Below the pieces are notes generated by a model. It had not been told where the DNA came from. It saw only the letters and a list, made by a program, of their open reading frames with translations, and did not search any database. A stretch of DNA of 64,000 nucleotides from Sphingomonas lenta (GTDB lineage: Bacteria; Pseudomonadota; Alphaproteobacteria; Sphingomonadales; Sphingomonadaceae): contig NZ_NSLI01000006.1 in NCBI RefSeq assembly GCF_002288825.1, positions 1 to 64,000 of the forward strand. Direction: 5' to 3'. Both the position numbers and the translations under genes were made by a program. Positions 53,740 through 62,444 of the stretch are shown one piece after another. Within the stretch, counting starts at the first letter, position 1; every line of letters starts with the position of its first letter.

Positions 53740-55055
53740 GAGCCGCCCTTCTCGCCGGGCTGGCGACGGTCGCCCTCGCCGCTCCCGCCGCGGCCCAGCA
53801 CGCCGGCCACAACATGCCGGGCATGACCATGCCGGCGAAACCGGCCGCCAAACCCGCCCCGCGGAAAAGGCCGGCAGCGAAGCCCGCCACCAGGCCGGCG
53901 GCACGGAAGGCGCAGCCCCGCGCGGCTGCTACGCCGGCAGCCCGCAAGGCGACGCGCCCGGCCGCTTCGACGCGGAGAACACCGGCGGCCGACCCGCACG
54001 CCGGGCACTCGATGCCTGCCGCGGGTTCGCCTTCAACGCCTGCAGCCGATCCGGATGCAGGTCACGACATGTCCGGCATGCAGGGCATGTCGGGAGCCCA
54101 GACCGGCCAGGCGGCGCCAGCGGATCCACATGCCGGTCACGACATGAGTTCGATGCGCGATGGCGCGTCGACCTCCACTGCGCCTGCCGATCCTCATGCC
54201 GGGCACAACATGTCCGCCATGCCGCAATCGGAAAACGGGGCACAGGTTGGGCAGCCAGGTCACGACATGAGCCGAATGACAGATCATTCCGCCCCAATCG
54301 GCACCAATCTCCCTGCCGGCAATTCGCCCGCGCCGACCGCATTTCAGGGCAGTGCCGCAGGGCGGTTCTACGGCGAGGAGCGCATGGCCGAGGCGGTGCG
54401 CGACCTGAAACAGGAGCATGGCGGCGGCATCTATCGCCAAGTGATCTTCAACCTCGCCGAGGCCCAGATCAGGGACGGCCGCGACGGCTACCGTTGGGAC
54501 GGCGAGGCGTGGATCGGCGGCGACATCAACAGGCTGGCGATCAAGACGGAGGGTGCCGGCGACTTCGGCCGTCCGATCGACGACGCCGAGGTGCAGCTGC
54601 TCTACAACCGCGCGCTCGATCCTTACGTCAACTTCCAGGCGGGCGTGCGGTACGACTTCAAGCCGAACCCGTCCCGCGCCTATGCGAGCGTCGGCTTCGA
54701 GGCGCTGGCGCCGTACTGGTTCGACGTCGAAGGGACCGTGTTCCTCTCCGACAAGGGCGACGTGCTCGCGCGCGCCGAGGCCTATTACGACCAGCGGCTC
54801 ACCAACTGGTGGGTGCTCCAGCCCCGCGCCGAGCTGAACTTCGCCGCCCAGGACGTGCCGGAGAACGGCATCGGCTCCGGCCTGTCCGACATCGAGCTGG
54901 GGCTGCGGCTGCGCTACGAGCTTCGCCGCGAGTTCGCGCCGTACATCGGCGTGTCGTGGGACCGGAAGCTGGGCGACACCGCCCGCTTCGCGCGCGCCGA
55001 GGGCGAGAGCACGGGCGGGTTCAGCTTCGTCACCGGTGTGAGGGTCTGGTTTTGA
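53736..55055 (+). CDS. copB: outer-membrane copper protein CopB with extended periplasmic repeats
   Basis: 439 residues (GTG overlapping the oxidase stop). Signal peptide (AAPAAAQ), then a Lys/Ala/Pro-rich segment (about 33-80) that looks like a histone-H1 tail, then four DPHAGHxM-type repeats plus GQPGHDM (about 84-190), then the CopB barrel (FYGEERMAEAVRDLKQEHGG to VRVWF). The N-terminal extension is far longer than in the first CopB. It pairs with the Tat oxidase as an operon. Confidence 0.92.
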   Translation: MRAALLAGLATVALAAPAAAQHAGHNMPGMTMPAKPAAKPAPRKRPAAKPATRPAARKAQPRAAATPAARKATRPAASTRRTPAADPHAGHSMPAAGSPSTPAADPDAGHDMSGMQGMSGAQTGQAAPADPHAGHDMSSMRDGASTSTAPADPHAGHNMSAMPQSENGAQVGQPGHDMSRMTDHSAPIGTNLPAGNSPAPTAFQGSAAGRFYGEERMAEAVRDLKQEHGGGIYRQVIFNLAEAQIRDGRDGYRWDGEAWIGGDINRLAIKTEGAGDFGRPIDDAEVQLLYNRALDPYVNFQAGVRYDFKPNPSRAYASVGFEALAPYWFDVEGTVFLSDKGDVLARAEAYYDQRLTNWWVLQPRAELNFAAQDVPENGIGSGLSDIELGLRLRYELRREFAPYIGVSWDRKLGDTARFARAEGESTGGFSFVTGVRVWF

Positions 55056-55176
55056 GGGGCGCGTGCAGCTTGCGAACGCGACAGCGTCTCTCGAGGTACG
55101 TGACGTTGGATAGTGGGCTGGCGCTCCCGCCGCGACCGCGGGCAATAACGGCACCCCTTGCCTGGAGGTCGTTTGA

Positions 55177-55617
55177 ATGAGTCACGTACGGTTTCTGCTA
55201 ACCGCGCTGGCCCTTGCCGTACCTGCCTCAGCGGTCGCGGCCGATGCGGTTCTCGTCCACCGCGACCCTGGCTGTGGCTGCTGCGGCGAATGGGCCCGGC
55301 AGGTCAAGGCGCAGTTCGGCCGCGCAGTGCGCATCGTCGATGACGCGAATCGCGCGACGTTGATGAAGAGGCGCGGCGTGCCCGCCGATCTCGCGTCCTG
55401 CCACACCGCGATCGTCGACGGCATGACGTTCGAAGGGCATGTGCCGATCGCGGATATGAAGCGCGCGCTCGCCCAGCGTCCAAAAGGCGTAACCGGACTG
55501 GCGGTTGCCGGTATGCCGCTCGGTTCGCCCGGGATGGAGGTGCCAGGGAGGGCGGCACAACGCTACGACGTCATCGCGTTCGGGCCAAGCGGCCGCAAGA
55601 TCTTCGCCCGGCACTAA
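55177..55617 (+). CDS. DUF411 periplasmic metal-binding protein
   Basis: 146 residues: signal peptide (ASAVAADA), then VLVHRDPGCGCCGEWARQV with the CGCC motif, and a later SCHTAIVDG and EGHVPIADMKR. This is the DUF411 family, frequent beside copper-resistance genes. It probably binds Cu or Zn in the periplasm. About 120 bp downstream of copB, so it may share the transcript. Confidence 0.9.
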   Translation: MSHVRFLLTALALAVPASAVAADAVLVHRDPGCGCCGEWARQVKAQFGRAVRIVDDANRATLMKRRGVPADLASCHTAIVDGMTFEGHVPIADMKRALAQRPKGVTGLAVAGMPLGSPGMEVPGRAAQRYDVIAFGPSGRKIFARH

Positions 55618-55784
55618 ACGACCGCGGTAGAAAAGCGACACGCCACCCGACAGCGGGTGCCGCTACGGGCGTAATGCGGGCACCCCTCTTTCCCATGGCG
55701 GGGTGGCACGACTAAAGTTCACTCCTGGCGCTCTGCGTCGATGATCTGAGAATGTGTGCGGCGCAGCCGTTGTGAGGAAGGTCG

Positions 55785-56495
55785 ATGGCAGGCATTCGCT
55801 GGCCCTTGGTTGCGCGGCGTATCCATAAGTGGCTGGCGCTCCTCGTCGGGCTGCAAGTCGTGCTCTGGACGATCACCGGCTTCTACATGGTCGCGGTCCA
55901 CATCGACATCATCCACGGCGACCATCTCGTTCGCGCGGCCGCGCCTGCGACCTACAAGTTGGCCGATTTATCTCCTCCGGCCGCGCTCTTGGCGGAGCAT
56001 CCGGGCGCACGGGAGATTCGACTACAACGCCTATTGGACCGGCCTGTTTGGAGGGTGGACACCGCCCAAGAGGCGATCCTGCACGACGCGGCTAGCGGGC
56101 AGCGTCTCCCCCCGCTGTCACCAGAGGAGGTGAAGCGGATTGCACGCGCGATCTACGCAGGATCGGCGAACATCGTGAGCACGCGTCTGCTTACGACCGC
56201 ACCGCTGGAGATGCAGACCCGCAAGCCGCCATTCTGGCAGGTCGAGTTCGCCGGCTGGAACCGTCCCACTCTCTACATCTCAGCAACCACCGGCGAACTT
56301 CTCGCACGGCGACACCTGCTCTGGCGAATTTTCGACTTCGCCTGGATGATGCACATCATGGATTACGAAGAGCGGAGCGACGTCAACAACCCGTTGCTGC
56401 GCATCGCGACGTGGAGCGCCGTCGCAATGGCGGTGAGCGGTGCTTGGCTTCTGCTCTGGTCGTTTCCAAAGGGTCGCCGGAAGAGGGTCGCGTGA
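55785..56495 (+). CDS. PepSY-domain membrane protein
   Basis: 236 residues. An N-terminal membrane helix (RRIHKWLALLVGLQVVLWTITGFYMV), a periplasmic PepSY-like body (REIRLQRLLDRPVWRV, YISATTGELLARRHLLWRIFDFAWMMHIMDY) and a C-terminal helix (WSAVAMAVSGAWLLLWSF). It resembles the iron/copper-related PepSY-TM reductase family. It is co-transcribed with the paralogue that overlaps its stop (GTGA). Confidence 0.85.
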   Translation: MAGIRWPLVARRIHKWLALLVGLQVVLWTITGFYMVAVHIDIIHGDHLVRAAAPATYKLADLSPPAALLAEHPGAREIRLQRLLDRPVWRVDTAQEAILHDAASGQRLPPLSPEEVKRIARAIYAGSANIVSTRLLTTAPLEMQTRKPPFWQVEFAGWNRPTLYISATTGELLARRHLLWRIFDFAWMMHIMDYEERSDVNNPLLRIATWSAVAMAVSGAWLLLWSFPKGRRKRVA

Positions 56496-57214
56496 GCCGG
56501 CTGCGCGTATCCCCCCTGTTGTTTCGTCGCATCCATAAGTGGGTGGGGCTGATCCTCGGCTTGCAGTTCGTGCTCTGGACGATCAGCGGCGCGATCATGG
56601 CGCTTCTGCCCAGCGACGCGGTCGGCGGGCATGGCGGCTCGGACGATCATGCGGCGGCGATCGTCTGGCGAGACGCCCTGATTTCCCCTGCAAGCACGCT
56701 CGGGTCGGTTCCGATCGTCGCGCTGTCGCTACGGCAGGTCGCCGGCGTGCCTGTTTACGAGGTGAGGTCGCGAGACGGGATCATGCTCCTCGATGCACGG
56801 AGCGGCCGACTCGTGCGCATAGATGAGGCGCTCGCACGGGCTGTAGCGGCCGAGGCCAGTACCGCCCCGGTCCGATCGGTCGCGCGGCTGCCCGACAGCA
56901 ATCTCGAAGCTCGCGAGCATCAAGGGCCGATGTGGCGCGTGAATTTTGCAGATGCCGCCAACACGAGCGTCTATATTTCCGCCGACACGGGGCGGCTCCT
57001 CGTCACACGAGGCGACGCGTGGCGAGCGTGGGACTTCGTCTGGATGCTCCACAACATGGACTATGTCGGACGCACCAGCTTCAATCATCCACTGATCATC
57101 TTCGTCGCCTTTGGCGCCCTTTGGCTGTCCGTCACCGGATTCTATCTGCTGTTCAAAAGCTTCGGGCGATCCGACCTTCGCTGGATTTCCCGTCGTCGCG
57201 CCGGCTCTATGTGA
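56492..57214 (+). CDS. PepSY-domain membrane protein, paralogue
   Basis: 240 residues from a GTG overlapping the previous stop; the longer frame from 56411 is rejected. Same layout as its neighbour: LLFRRIHKWVGLILGLQFVLWTISG, then VYISADTGRLL, WAWDFVWMLHNMDY-like segment and a C-terminal helix. The pair looks like a tandem duplication. The likely role is electron transfer to, or reduction of, periplasmic metal; this is inferred from family and context. Confidence 0.85.
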   Translation: MSRLRVSPLLFRRIHKWVGLILGLQFVLWTISGAIMALLPSDAVGGHGGSDDHAAAIVWRDALISPASTLGSVPIVALSLRQVAGVPVYEVRSRDGIMLLDARSGRLVRIDEALARAVAAEASTAPVRSVARLPDSNLEAREHQGPMWRVNFADAANTSVYISADTGRLLVTRGDAWRAWDFVWMLHNMDYVGRTSFNHPLIIFVAFGALWLSVTGFYLLFKSFGRSDLRWISRRRAGSM

Positions 57215-57382
57215 ACTGCAGTCGCATCAGCGATTCGTAGCCACTACTCACGGCTGCTCAGCAAGTCTTTGGGCTCATTTTTCGCTCAAGTTGCCCGCCT
57301 CTAGACGTTCACCATGAGCGATCTCGCGCTGCCACGCCCCTTGGCGGCAGTTCACTATGGCGCTCGCTGAGCCGCGCGATTG

Positions 57383-57410
57383 GTGAGAATCACTGAAACC
57401 CGCCGCGTAC
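57383..57410 (+). promoter_or_regulatory. TGAGGG-like-N15-GCGTAY element (DUF305 lipoprotein)
   Basis: GTGAGAA (57383-57389), 15 bp, GCGTAC (57405-57410) followed by TGG, 90 bp before the start at 57501. Confidence 0.55.
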
Positions 57411-57500
57411 TGGCTTTGGACGAACCTGATGTGCCGATGAGCGGACCCGATGCGCAACGATGTGAGTTTCCTGATTCGCAGCAGAGTAGGAGAGAACCTG

Positions 57501-58160
57501 ATGAAGACCATCTTGCCTGGAACCGTCGCCGCAGCGGCCCTTCTTGCGACCGCAGCCTGTTCTCAAGGAAATAGCGGAGCCAATGAGTCGACGGGCGGAA
57601 CGGAAGTCACGGAGCTGAAAAGCGAGAACGCGACGGCATCCCCGGGTGCGATGACGCCGGCTACGCAGACGCCGTTCACACAGGCCGAAATGGCGATGAA
57701 CGAACGTATGATGGCCGCGAGCGGTGCAACGCCGGCCGACAGCTGGGCCCGCAAGATGATCGAGCATCACCGCGGCGCCATCGCGATGTCCGAGATCGTG
57801 CTTGAACAGCAGCCTACCCCGCAGGTTAGGGAAATGGCGCAGAAGACCATCGAGAAGCAGCGCAAGGAGATCGACGAGCTTCAGAAAATGACCGGTGAGG
57901 AAGCGCCAGCCAGCGGCCAGAGCGCCGAGCTTTACCGTCCCTCGATGATGCAGATGCATGAGCGCATGATGGCGGCCACCGGCGCCAACCCGTCGGAGAC
58001 ATGGACCCGAAAGATGATCGAGCATCATCAGGGCGGCGTTGAGATGTCCAATGTGGTGCTTGCTCAGAACCCGCCGGAGCCGGTGCGCGATAAGGCGCAG
58101 AAGACCAAATCGGACCAGCAGAAGGAGATCGCCGAGCTCCAGCGCATGGTGCAGAGCTGA
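57501..58160 (+). CDS. lipoprotein with two DUF305 domains
   Basis: 219 residues from MKTILPGTVAAAALLATAACSQG (AGGAGA just upstream), a lipobox with Cys near residue 20. Two tandem DUF305 repeats: NERMMAASGATPADSWARKMIEHHRGAIAMSEIVL and HERMMAATGANPSETWTRKMIEHHQGGVEMSNVVL, each followed by a charged helix (AQKT..., KQRKEIDELQKM / DQQKEIAELQRM). An internal duplication of the copper-locus DUF305 unit. A hairpin at 58176-58206 follows. Confidence 0.9.
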   Translation: MKTILPGTVAAAALLATAACSQGNSGANESTGGTEVTELKSENATASPGAMTPATQTPFTQAEMAMNERMMAASGATPADSWARKMIEHHRGAIAMSEIVLEQQPTPQVREMAQKTIEKQRKEIDELQKMTGEEAPASGQSAELYRPSMMQMHERMMAATGANPSETWTRKMIEHHQGGVEMSNVVLAQNPPEPVRDKAQKTKSDQQKEIAELQRMVQS

Positions 58161-58175
58161 GGCCCATCGGTTGGA

Positions 58176-58206
58176 GGCACCGCGTCGCCAAAGCCGGCGC
58201 GGTGCC
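58176..58206. terminator. hairpin after the double-DUF305 gene
   Basis: 9-bp stem GGCACCGCG / CGCGGTGCC starting 15 bp after the stop, no T-run. The rest of the gap to chrA (to 58487) shows no gene or recurrent motif. Confidence 0.5.
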
Positions 58207-58487
58207 CCGCTGATAGTTCTCGAGCGCGCCCGGACGCTCTTCCGTGCGCCCGACCGAAGCGTCGGTGCGGCATCGCTGCTGTCTATAAAGTCATTTGACC
58301 CCGCGTAGAAGGTCGCACGAGGACGCTGGCCAGCTTCGAAGCTGCACGAAGGCTCGGCTCTCACTCGCTCGGCCGGCAAATTCCTTCCGGCTAGTACCAA
58401 TACTTTAGCGCCCTCCTCTAACCGAACCTGAGGGATCGCATATAATCTCGCGTCTCTTGGTTGTCTTCGACCGAAGCCGTTCGAAGA

Positions 58488-59717
58488 TCATCGTAACAGA
58501 ACAGCACCCGCGCTTGCCCCGATCGCCAGCACGACGGGCGTGGCGAGCTTGCTCCTCCAGCGGTATATGATCCCGAGCGCGACCGCGAGGATGAGCGCGC
58601 TAACGACCAGGTTCGGCGTGCGCGCGGCCGTGGTCCGGGCGAGGTCGACCACCGTCACCACGATCAGGCCGACCACGCCCGCAGCGACGCCGGCCAGGAA
58701 GAGCTGCAACCGCTTGTGCTCGACCACGGCTTCGAGCCGCTCGTAGAGGAGCAGCGAGAACGCGAAGGCGGGGAGGAACATGCCGGCGGTCATCGCGAGC
58801 GCGCCGGCAAGGCCGCCGCTGATCCAGCCCACGAACGTGGCGAAGATCACGAGCGGTGCGGGGAGGATGCCCGACAGCCCCAAGCCGTCGAGGAATTGCG
58901 CGTCCGTCATCCAGCCCCGGCCCACGGTGTCGTTACGGATGAACGGGATGGCGGTGTAAGCACCGCCGAAGGTCAGAAGCCCGCCCTTCAACCCTGCCCA
59001 GAACAGCGCGAGCGTTGTCGGCGTTACCTCCCGAGCGCCGCCCGCGCCATCCGCCGCGCCCGCGCCTCCTGTCCAGGTCAGGGCCGCAACGCCGATCGCG
59101 AGCGCCACCACGATCGCGGCGAGCGCATGGCGGCCGGTGGAGGCGAGCGCGTAGGCCGCGCCCGCCGCCGGCAGCATGATCCAGAAGCTGACGCCGGCGA
59201 GGGAGGCGGCGGCCGCCGCGATCGCGGCGGCCCAGAGCCACGGGTCGAGCAGGATGTGTTCGCCGATGCGGTGGACCGCGCGGACGATGACCGCGATCAC
59301 GGCCGCCTGAACGCCCAGGAACGCGGCTCCCAGCAGCGTCCCCTGGATCGGCAAACGGGTGTACGCCCATGCCAGCGCGAGCATGAGCACGAGCCCCGGT
59401 AGCATGAAGCCGAGCCCGGCGAGCAGCCCGCCCAACCTGCCCTTGGCGCGGATGCCGAGATGGACGCACAGCTCATGCGCCTCCGGCCCGGGAAGAACCT
59501 GCATGACGGCGAGCAGCTTGTTGAAGCGGTCGCTCCCGATCCAGCGCTCCTCCTCCACCAGTTCGCGCCGGATCATGGCGATCTGAGCCACCGGCCCGCC
59601 GAACGCCATCATGCCGAACCGCAGGAACCGGAGGAACAGCGCAGGATAGCTCAGGTCGGGCGGGCGGGCGTCATCCAAGGCCGCGTTAGCTGGAGCGGGA
59701 TGTTCGATGCTCGCCAT
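58488..59717 (-). CDS. chrA: chromate transporter ChrA
   Basis: 409 residues in two homologous halves, each starting with the CHR pattern (LFLRFLRFGMMAFGGPVAQIAMIRREL; LFWAGLKGGLLTFGGAYTAIPFIRND), with LPGPEAHELCVHLG and PAPLVIFATFVGW. About ten to twelve membrane helices. ChrA exports chromate. It lies 12 bp after chrB on the same strand, as a chrBA operon. Confidence 0.95.
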   Translation of the reverse strand: MASIEHPAPANAALDDARPPDLSYPALFLRFLRFGMMAFGGPVAQIAMIRRELVEEERWIGSDRFNKLLAVMQVLPGPEAHELCVHLGIRAKGRLGGLLAGLGFMLPGLVLMLALAWAYTRLPIQGTLLGAAFLGVQAAVIAVIVRAVHRIGEHILLDPWLWAAAIAAAAASLAGVSFWIMLPAAGAAYALASTGRHALAAIVVALAIGVAALTWTGGAGAADGAGGAREVTPTTLALFWAGLKGGLLTFGGAYTAIPFIRNDTVGRGWMTDAQFLDGLGLSGILPAPLVIFATFVGWISGGLAGALAMTAGMFLPAFAFSLLLYERLEAVVEHKRLQLFLAGVAAGVVGLIVVTVVDLARTTAARTPNLVVSALILAVALGIIYRWRSKLATPVVLAIGASAGAVLLR

Positions 59718-59729
59718 GGTCCGGTTCCC

Positions 59730-60689
59730 CTATGACCCGCGTCGCTTGGTGAAGTGCGCGTAGAAGCCGTCGAGCGCGCCCGATCCTTGGGCGATCCGCT
59801 CCACGTCATCGTCGGTGCCGGCGCAGATGCCGTTCACGAGCGCGGCGATGCCGGCGGCTTCCGGCCGGCCGAACTTGTCGTCCGCTATGTCGAGGTCGTG
59901 GACGATCTCGGCGAGGGCGACGAGCGCCCGGTCAGCGTTGAGCCCCGTCCGGAACACCAGCGTTTCGAAGGTGCAGCGGTCGTCCTCGTGCGTGAACTCC
60001 GCGTCCGCCATGTCGAACCGCAGCTCGTCCGGCTCTGGCACGTAGCCCTTGCCGTCCACGAACTTGAAGCTGGGGCTGGGGTCGATAAAGCGGCGGATCA
60101 GCCAAGCGGATGCGATGCGGTCGACATGGACGTGTCGACGCGTGACCCAGGTGCGGCCCTTCAGCTCCGCGCGTGTCAGCTCGGGCGCGCCGGGACCGCT
60201 CACGTCGGGGTGCCGGCCCGCGCGACCTTCGGCCTGGGTTATCGCGGCTTCCGCCGCTTGCCGGCCGTGCGCGCCGAAGAAGTCGATGGCGGCGATCTCG
60301 TCCAGGCGCTTGCGCAAGCGTCGGACGTCGGCGGACGATACGTATTCCGCCTCGGCGACCGTCCGCGCTTCGCGCGCCAGCTCCTCGTAATCCGCGTCGC
60401 GGGCCGCGTCGAACACGGCGCGCAGCTCCGCGTCACCCATGCCCTCGACCAGCCGCGCCTCCAGGATCAGCGCCTCGCCGCCCCCAGCGGTGATCTCCCC
60501 CCGCAACTCCTCGAACAGCGCTCGCGTGTCATCGCGAGCGGGCAGCGCATGGACCGCGTTCTTGAGCGGGGCGGCCCCCATCGCCTGCAAGCGCCGCCAC
60601 ACCCGCACGCGCAGATAGGCGGGCTTGGCCGGGAGCTGAGGGATCAGCAGCAGCCAGTCGCGTGGCCCGGGCGGGAGAGCGTCAGCCAT
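59730..60689 (-). CDS. chrB: chromate resistance regulator ChrB
   Basis: 319 residues. N-terminal DWLLLIPQLPAKPAYLRVRVWRRLQAMGAAPLKNAV and the C-terminal half VTRRHVHVDRIASAWLIRRFID plus FTHEDDRCTFETLVFRTGL identify ChrB, described as a chromate-sensitive regulator. First gene of the operon; a pair of 10-bp direct repeats lies immediately upstream. Confidence 0.93.
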   Translation of the reverse strand: MADALPPGPRDWLLLIPQLPAKPAYLRVRVWRRLQAMGAAPLKNAVHALPARDDTRALFEELRGEITAGGGEALILEARLVEGMGDAELRAVFDAARDADYEELAREARTVAEAEYVSSADVRRLRKRLDEIAAIDFFGAHGRQAAEAAITQAEGRAGRHPDVSGPGAPELTRAELKGRTWVTRRHVHVDRIASAWLIRRFIDPSPSFKFVDGKGYVPEPDELRFDMADAEFTHEDDRCTFETLVFRTGLNADRALVALAEIVHDLDIADDKFGRPEAAGIAALVNGICAGTDDDVERIAQGSGALDGFYAHFTKRRGS

Positions 60690-60693
60690 GCGG

Positions 60694-60733
60694 CACTTGT
60701 ATCATGGCGCAGAAACGAACGTACACTTGTATC
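60694..60733 (-). promoter_or_regulatory. direct repeats CACTTGTATC in the chrB promoter
   Basis: Two identical copies (60694-60703 and 60724-60733), 30 bp apart start to start, sit 5 and 35 bp upstream of the chrB ATG, in the short gap to the divergent Rap1a-like gene. They are candidate binding sites for ChrB or another regulator. Confidence 0.5.
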
Positions 60734-60775
60734 GTTTAAGGGCGGCGAGCTAAAACTTGGGGCGAGGAGAACGCG

Positions 60776-61132
60776 ATGCGCGCCGTTGGATCAGGTGTTC
60801 CCGCCGTGCTGGCGTGTCTCGCGCTCCCGTCCGCCGCGGCGCAGCCGCGCTACGAAACCGTGGCGCAGTTCTACCGGACGTGCGTCGATGAGACGAGCAG
60901 GAAGGTGAACGGCCGGTGCGAGGCGTACCTTTCCGGCGCGGCCGAGACGCTTTCCGCGTTCGGCAACGGCGGCAGCGAGGCCGGCATCTGCGGCCGGGGC
61001 GTGCGCTCGGGCGAGCTGAGCCGTATCTTTCTGGCGTGGGCGGTCGAGAACCGCCACGCGGCCAACCTGCCCCGGCTCGCCGGCGTGACAATGGCGTTGC
61101 GCCAGCGCTTCCCGTGCCGGCCGACGACTTGA
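60776..61132 (+). CDS. small secreted Rap1a/Tai-like protein
   Basis: 118 residues with signal peptide (PSAAAQPR) and four mature cysteines. The pattern AQFYRTC, RCEAYLSGAAE and ICGRGVRSGELSRIFLAWAVENRHAANLPR resembles the Rap1a/Tai family of type VI immunity proteins, though such proteins also occur without any T6SS. No effector or T6SS gene is nearby. It precedes the DUF1259 gene by 17 bp and probably shares its transcript. Confidence 0.7.
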   Translation: MRAVGSGVPAVLACLALPSAAAQPRYETVAQFYRTCVDETSRKVNGRCEAYLSGAAETLSAFGNGGSEAGICGRGVRSGELSRIFLAWAVENRHAANLPRLAGVTMALRQRFPCRPTT

Positions 61133-61149
61133 GATCAAGGAGAGAAGCA

Positions 61150-62091
61150 TTGCGTTACCTGTTGCTCCCGTTGGCGGTCGCGCTCGCCGCGCCGGCCGCC
61201 GCCCAGTCCAACCCGCAAGCGGCACCGCCCCAGGTGACCGGCGACAGGTGGGCGGCCGTGGACAGGAGCCTCGGCCGGACCGGCACAACGCAGGCCGACG
61301 GGGTCCGCCGGTACGGGTTCCCGCGCAGCGACCTGAACGTCCAGCTCGACGGCGTGACGATCAAGCCCGCGCTCGCGCTAGGTTCGTGGGCGGCGTTCCA
61401 CCCCATGGGCGACCAGGTCATGGTGATGGGCGACCTCGTGCTCACGCATGAGGAGGTGAACTCCGTCATGAGCCGGCTGCTCGCGTCCGGCTACACGATC
61501 ACGGCGCTTCACAACCACCTGCTCCGCTCCGCGCCCGCGACCATGTACATGCACATCTCGGGACACGGCGATCCGGTGAAGCTCGCGACCGCGCTTCGCG
61601 AGGCGCTGTCCGCGAGCCGGACGCCTCTCGCCGCTCCGTCCAGGGACTCGCAGCCGCCTTCGGCCGGCGCGGGCTCCTCGCCGCCGATCGCGCTCGACAC
61701 GGCCGCGCTCGACCAGCTCATGGGAACCAAGGGGAAGCCGAACGGAGGCGTGTACCAGTTCAGCTTCCCGCGTGCCGAAAAGCCGACCGACGGCGGCAGG
61801 CCCGCGCCGGCGTCCATGGGAACCGCGACCGCGATCAACTTCCAGCCGACCGGCTCCGGTCGGGCGGCGATCACCGGCGACTTCGTGCTGACCGCCGCCG
61901 AGGTCGACCCGGTGCTCAGGGAGCTACGCACCAACGCCATCGAGGTGACCGCGCTTCACAACCACATGCTGCGCGATCAGCCGCGGCTCTTCTTCATGCA
62001 CTTCTGGGGACACGATGACGCGGCCAAGCTCGCGCGGGGCCTCCGGGCGGCGCTGGACAAGACCAACGTCACGCGTCCCGGCGCGTCATAG
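61150..62091 (+). CDS. periplasmic double-DUF1259 protein
   Basis: 313 residues from a TTG at 61150, chosen because AAGGAG (61137-61142) sits 7 bp upstream and a signal peptide follows (LLLPLAVALAAPAAAQ). Two DUF1259 repeats, each with a GDxVLTxxEV...TALHNHxLR...MHxxGHxD pattern (GDLVLTHEEVNSV / GDFVLTAAEVDPV; ITALHNHLLR / VTALHNHMLR). The conserved His suggest metal binding. It overlaps the convergent DUF3147 gene by 6 bp. Confidence 0.88.
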   Translation: MRYLLLPLAVALAAPAAAQSNPQAAPPQVTGDRWAAVDRSLGRTGTTQADGVRRYGFPRSDLNVQLDGVTIKPALALGSWAAFHPMGDQVMVMGDLVLTHEEVNSVMSRLLASGYTITALHNHLLRSAPATMYMHISGHGDPVKLATALREALSASRTPLAAPSRDSQPPSAGAGSSPPIALDTAALDQLMGTKGKPNGGVYQFSFPRAEKPTDGGRPAPASMGTATAINFQPTGSGRAAITGDFVLTAAEVDPVLRELRTNAIEVTALHNHMLRDQPRLFFMHFWGHDDAAKLARGLRAALDKTNVTRPGAS

Positions 62092-62436
62092 ACGAAGGCC
62101 GAAGCGCGGCCCTGCCCAAATCATGAGGAGGTAGAGCGCGACCGTGAGAAGGCAGCCCGCGATCAGCGCCGCCCAGAACGTCACGCCCCGGCCCAGCAGC
62201 GTCGGGATCAAGAGGAACATCGGTAGCGAGGGCAGCACGAACCAGAAGGTCGCGCGGGCGTGCGCGGCCATACCGACCGGATCGTGCGTGTCGCGCCACA
62301 ACCACATCATGCCGAGTACCGAGACGAGCGGGAGTGACGCGACGAGCGCGCCGAAGCCGGGACTCCGCTTCGCGATCTCCGACACGGCCGCGATGATGAT
62401 GCCCGAGATGAGGGCCTTGATGGCGAGGTAGAGCAT
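62086..62436 (-). CDS. DUF3147 small membrane protein
   Basis: 116 residues, four membrane segments: LAIKALISGIIIAAVSEIAKRSPGFGALVASLPLVSVL..., WLWRDTHDP and WFVLPSLPMFLLIPTLL. Matches the DUF3147 layout. It lies 8 bp after the RND pump gene on the same strand and may be co-transcribed; role unknown. Confidence 0.85.
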   Translation of the reverse strand: MLYLAIKALISGIIIAAVSEIAKRSPGFGALVASLPLVSVLGMMWLWRDTHDPVGMAAHARATFWFVLPSLPMFLLIPTLLGRGVTFWAALIAGCLLTVALYLLMIWAGPRFGLRL

Positions 62437-62444
62437 GGTTTCTC

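Noticed and set aside
55052..55080. TGAGGG after the second copB as a seventh ECF-type element for the DUF411 gene
   Set aside because: The right half at 15-bp spacing reads GAACGC, not GCGTAY.
60776..61132. Rap1a-like gene as evidence for a type VI secretion locus
   Set aside because: No T6SS structural gene or effector is present; the family also occurs outside T6SS.
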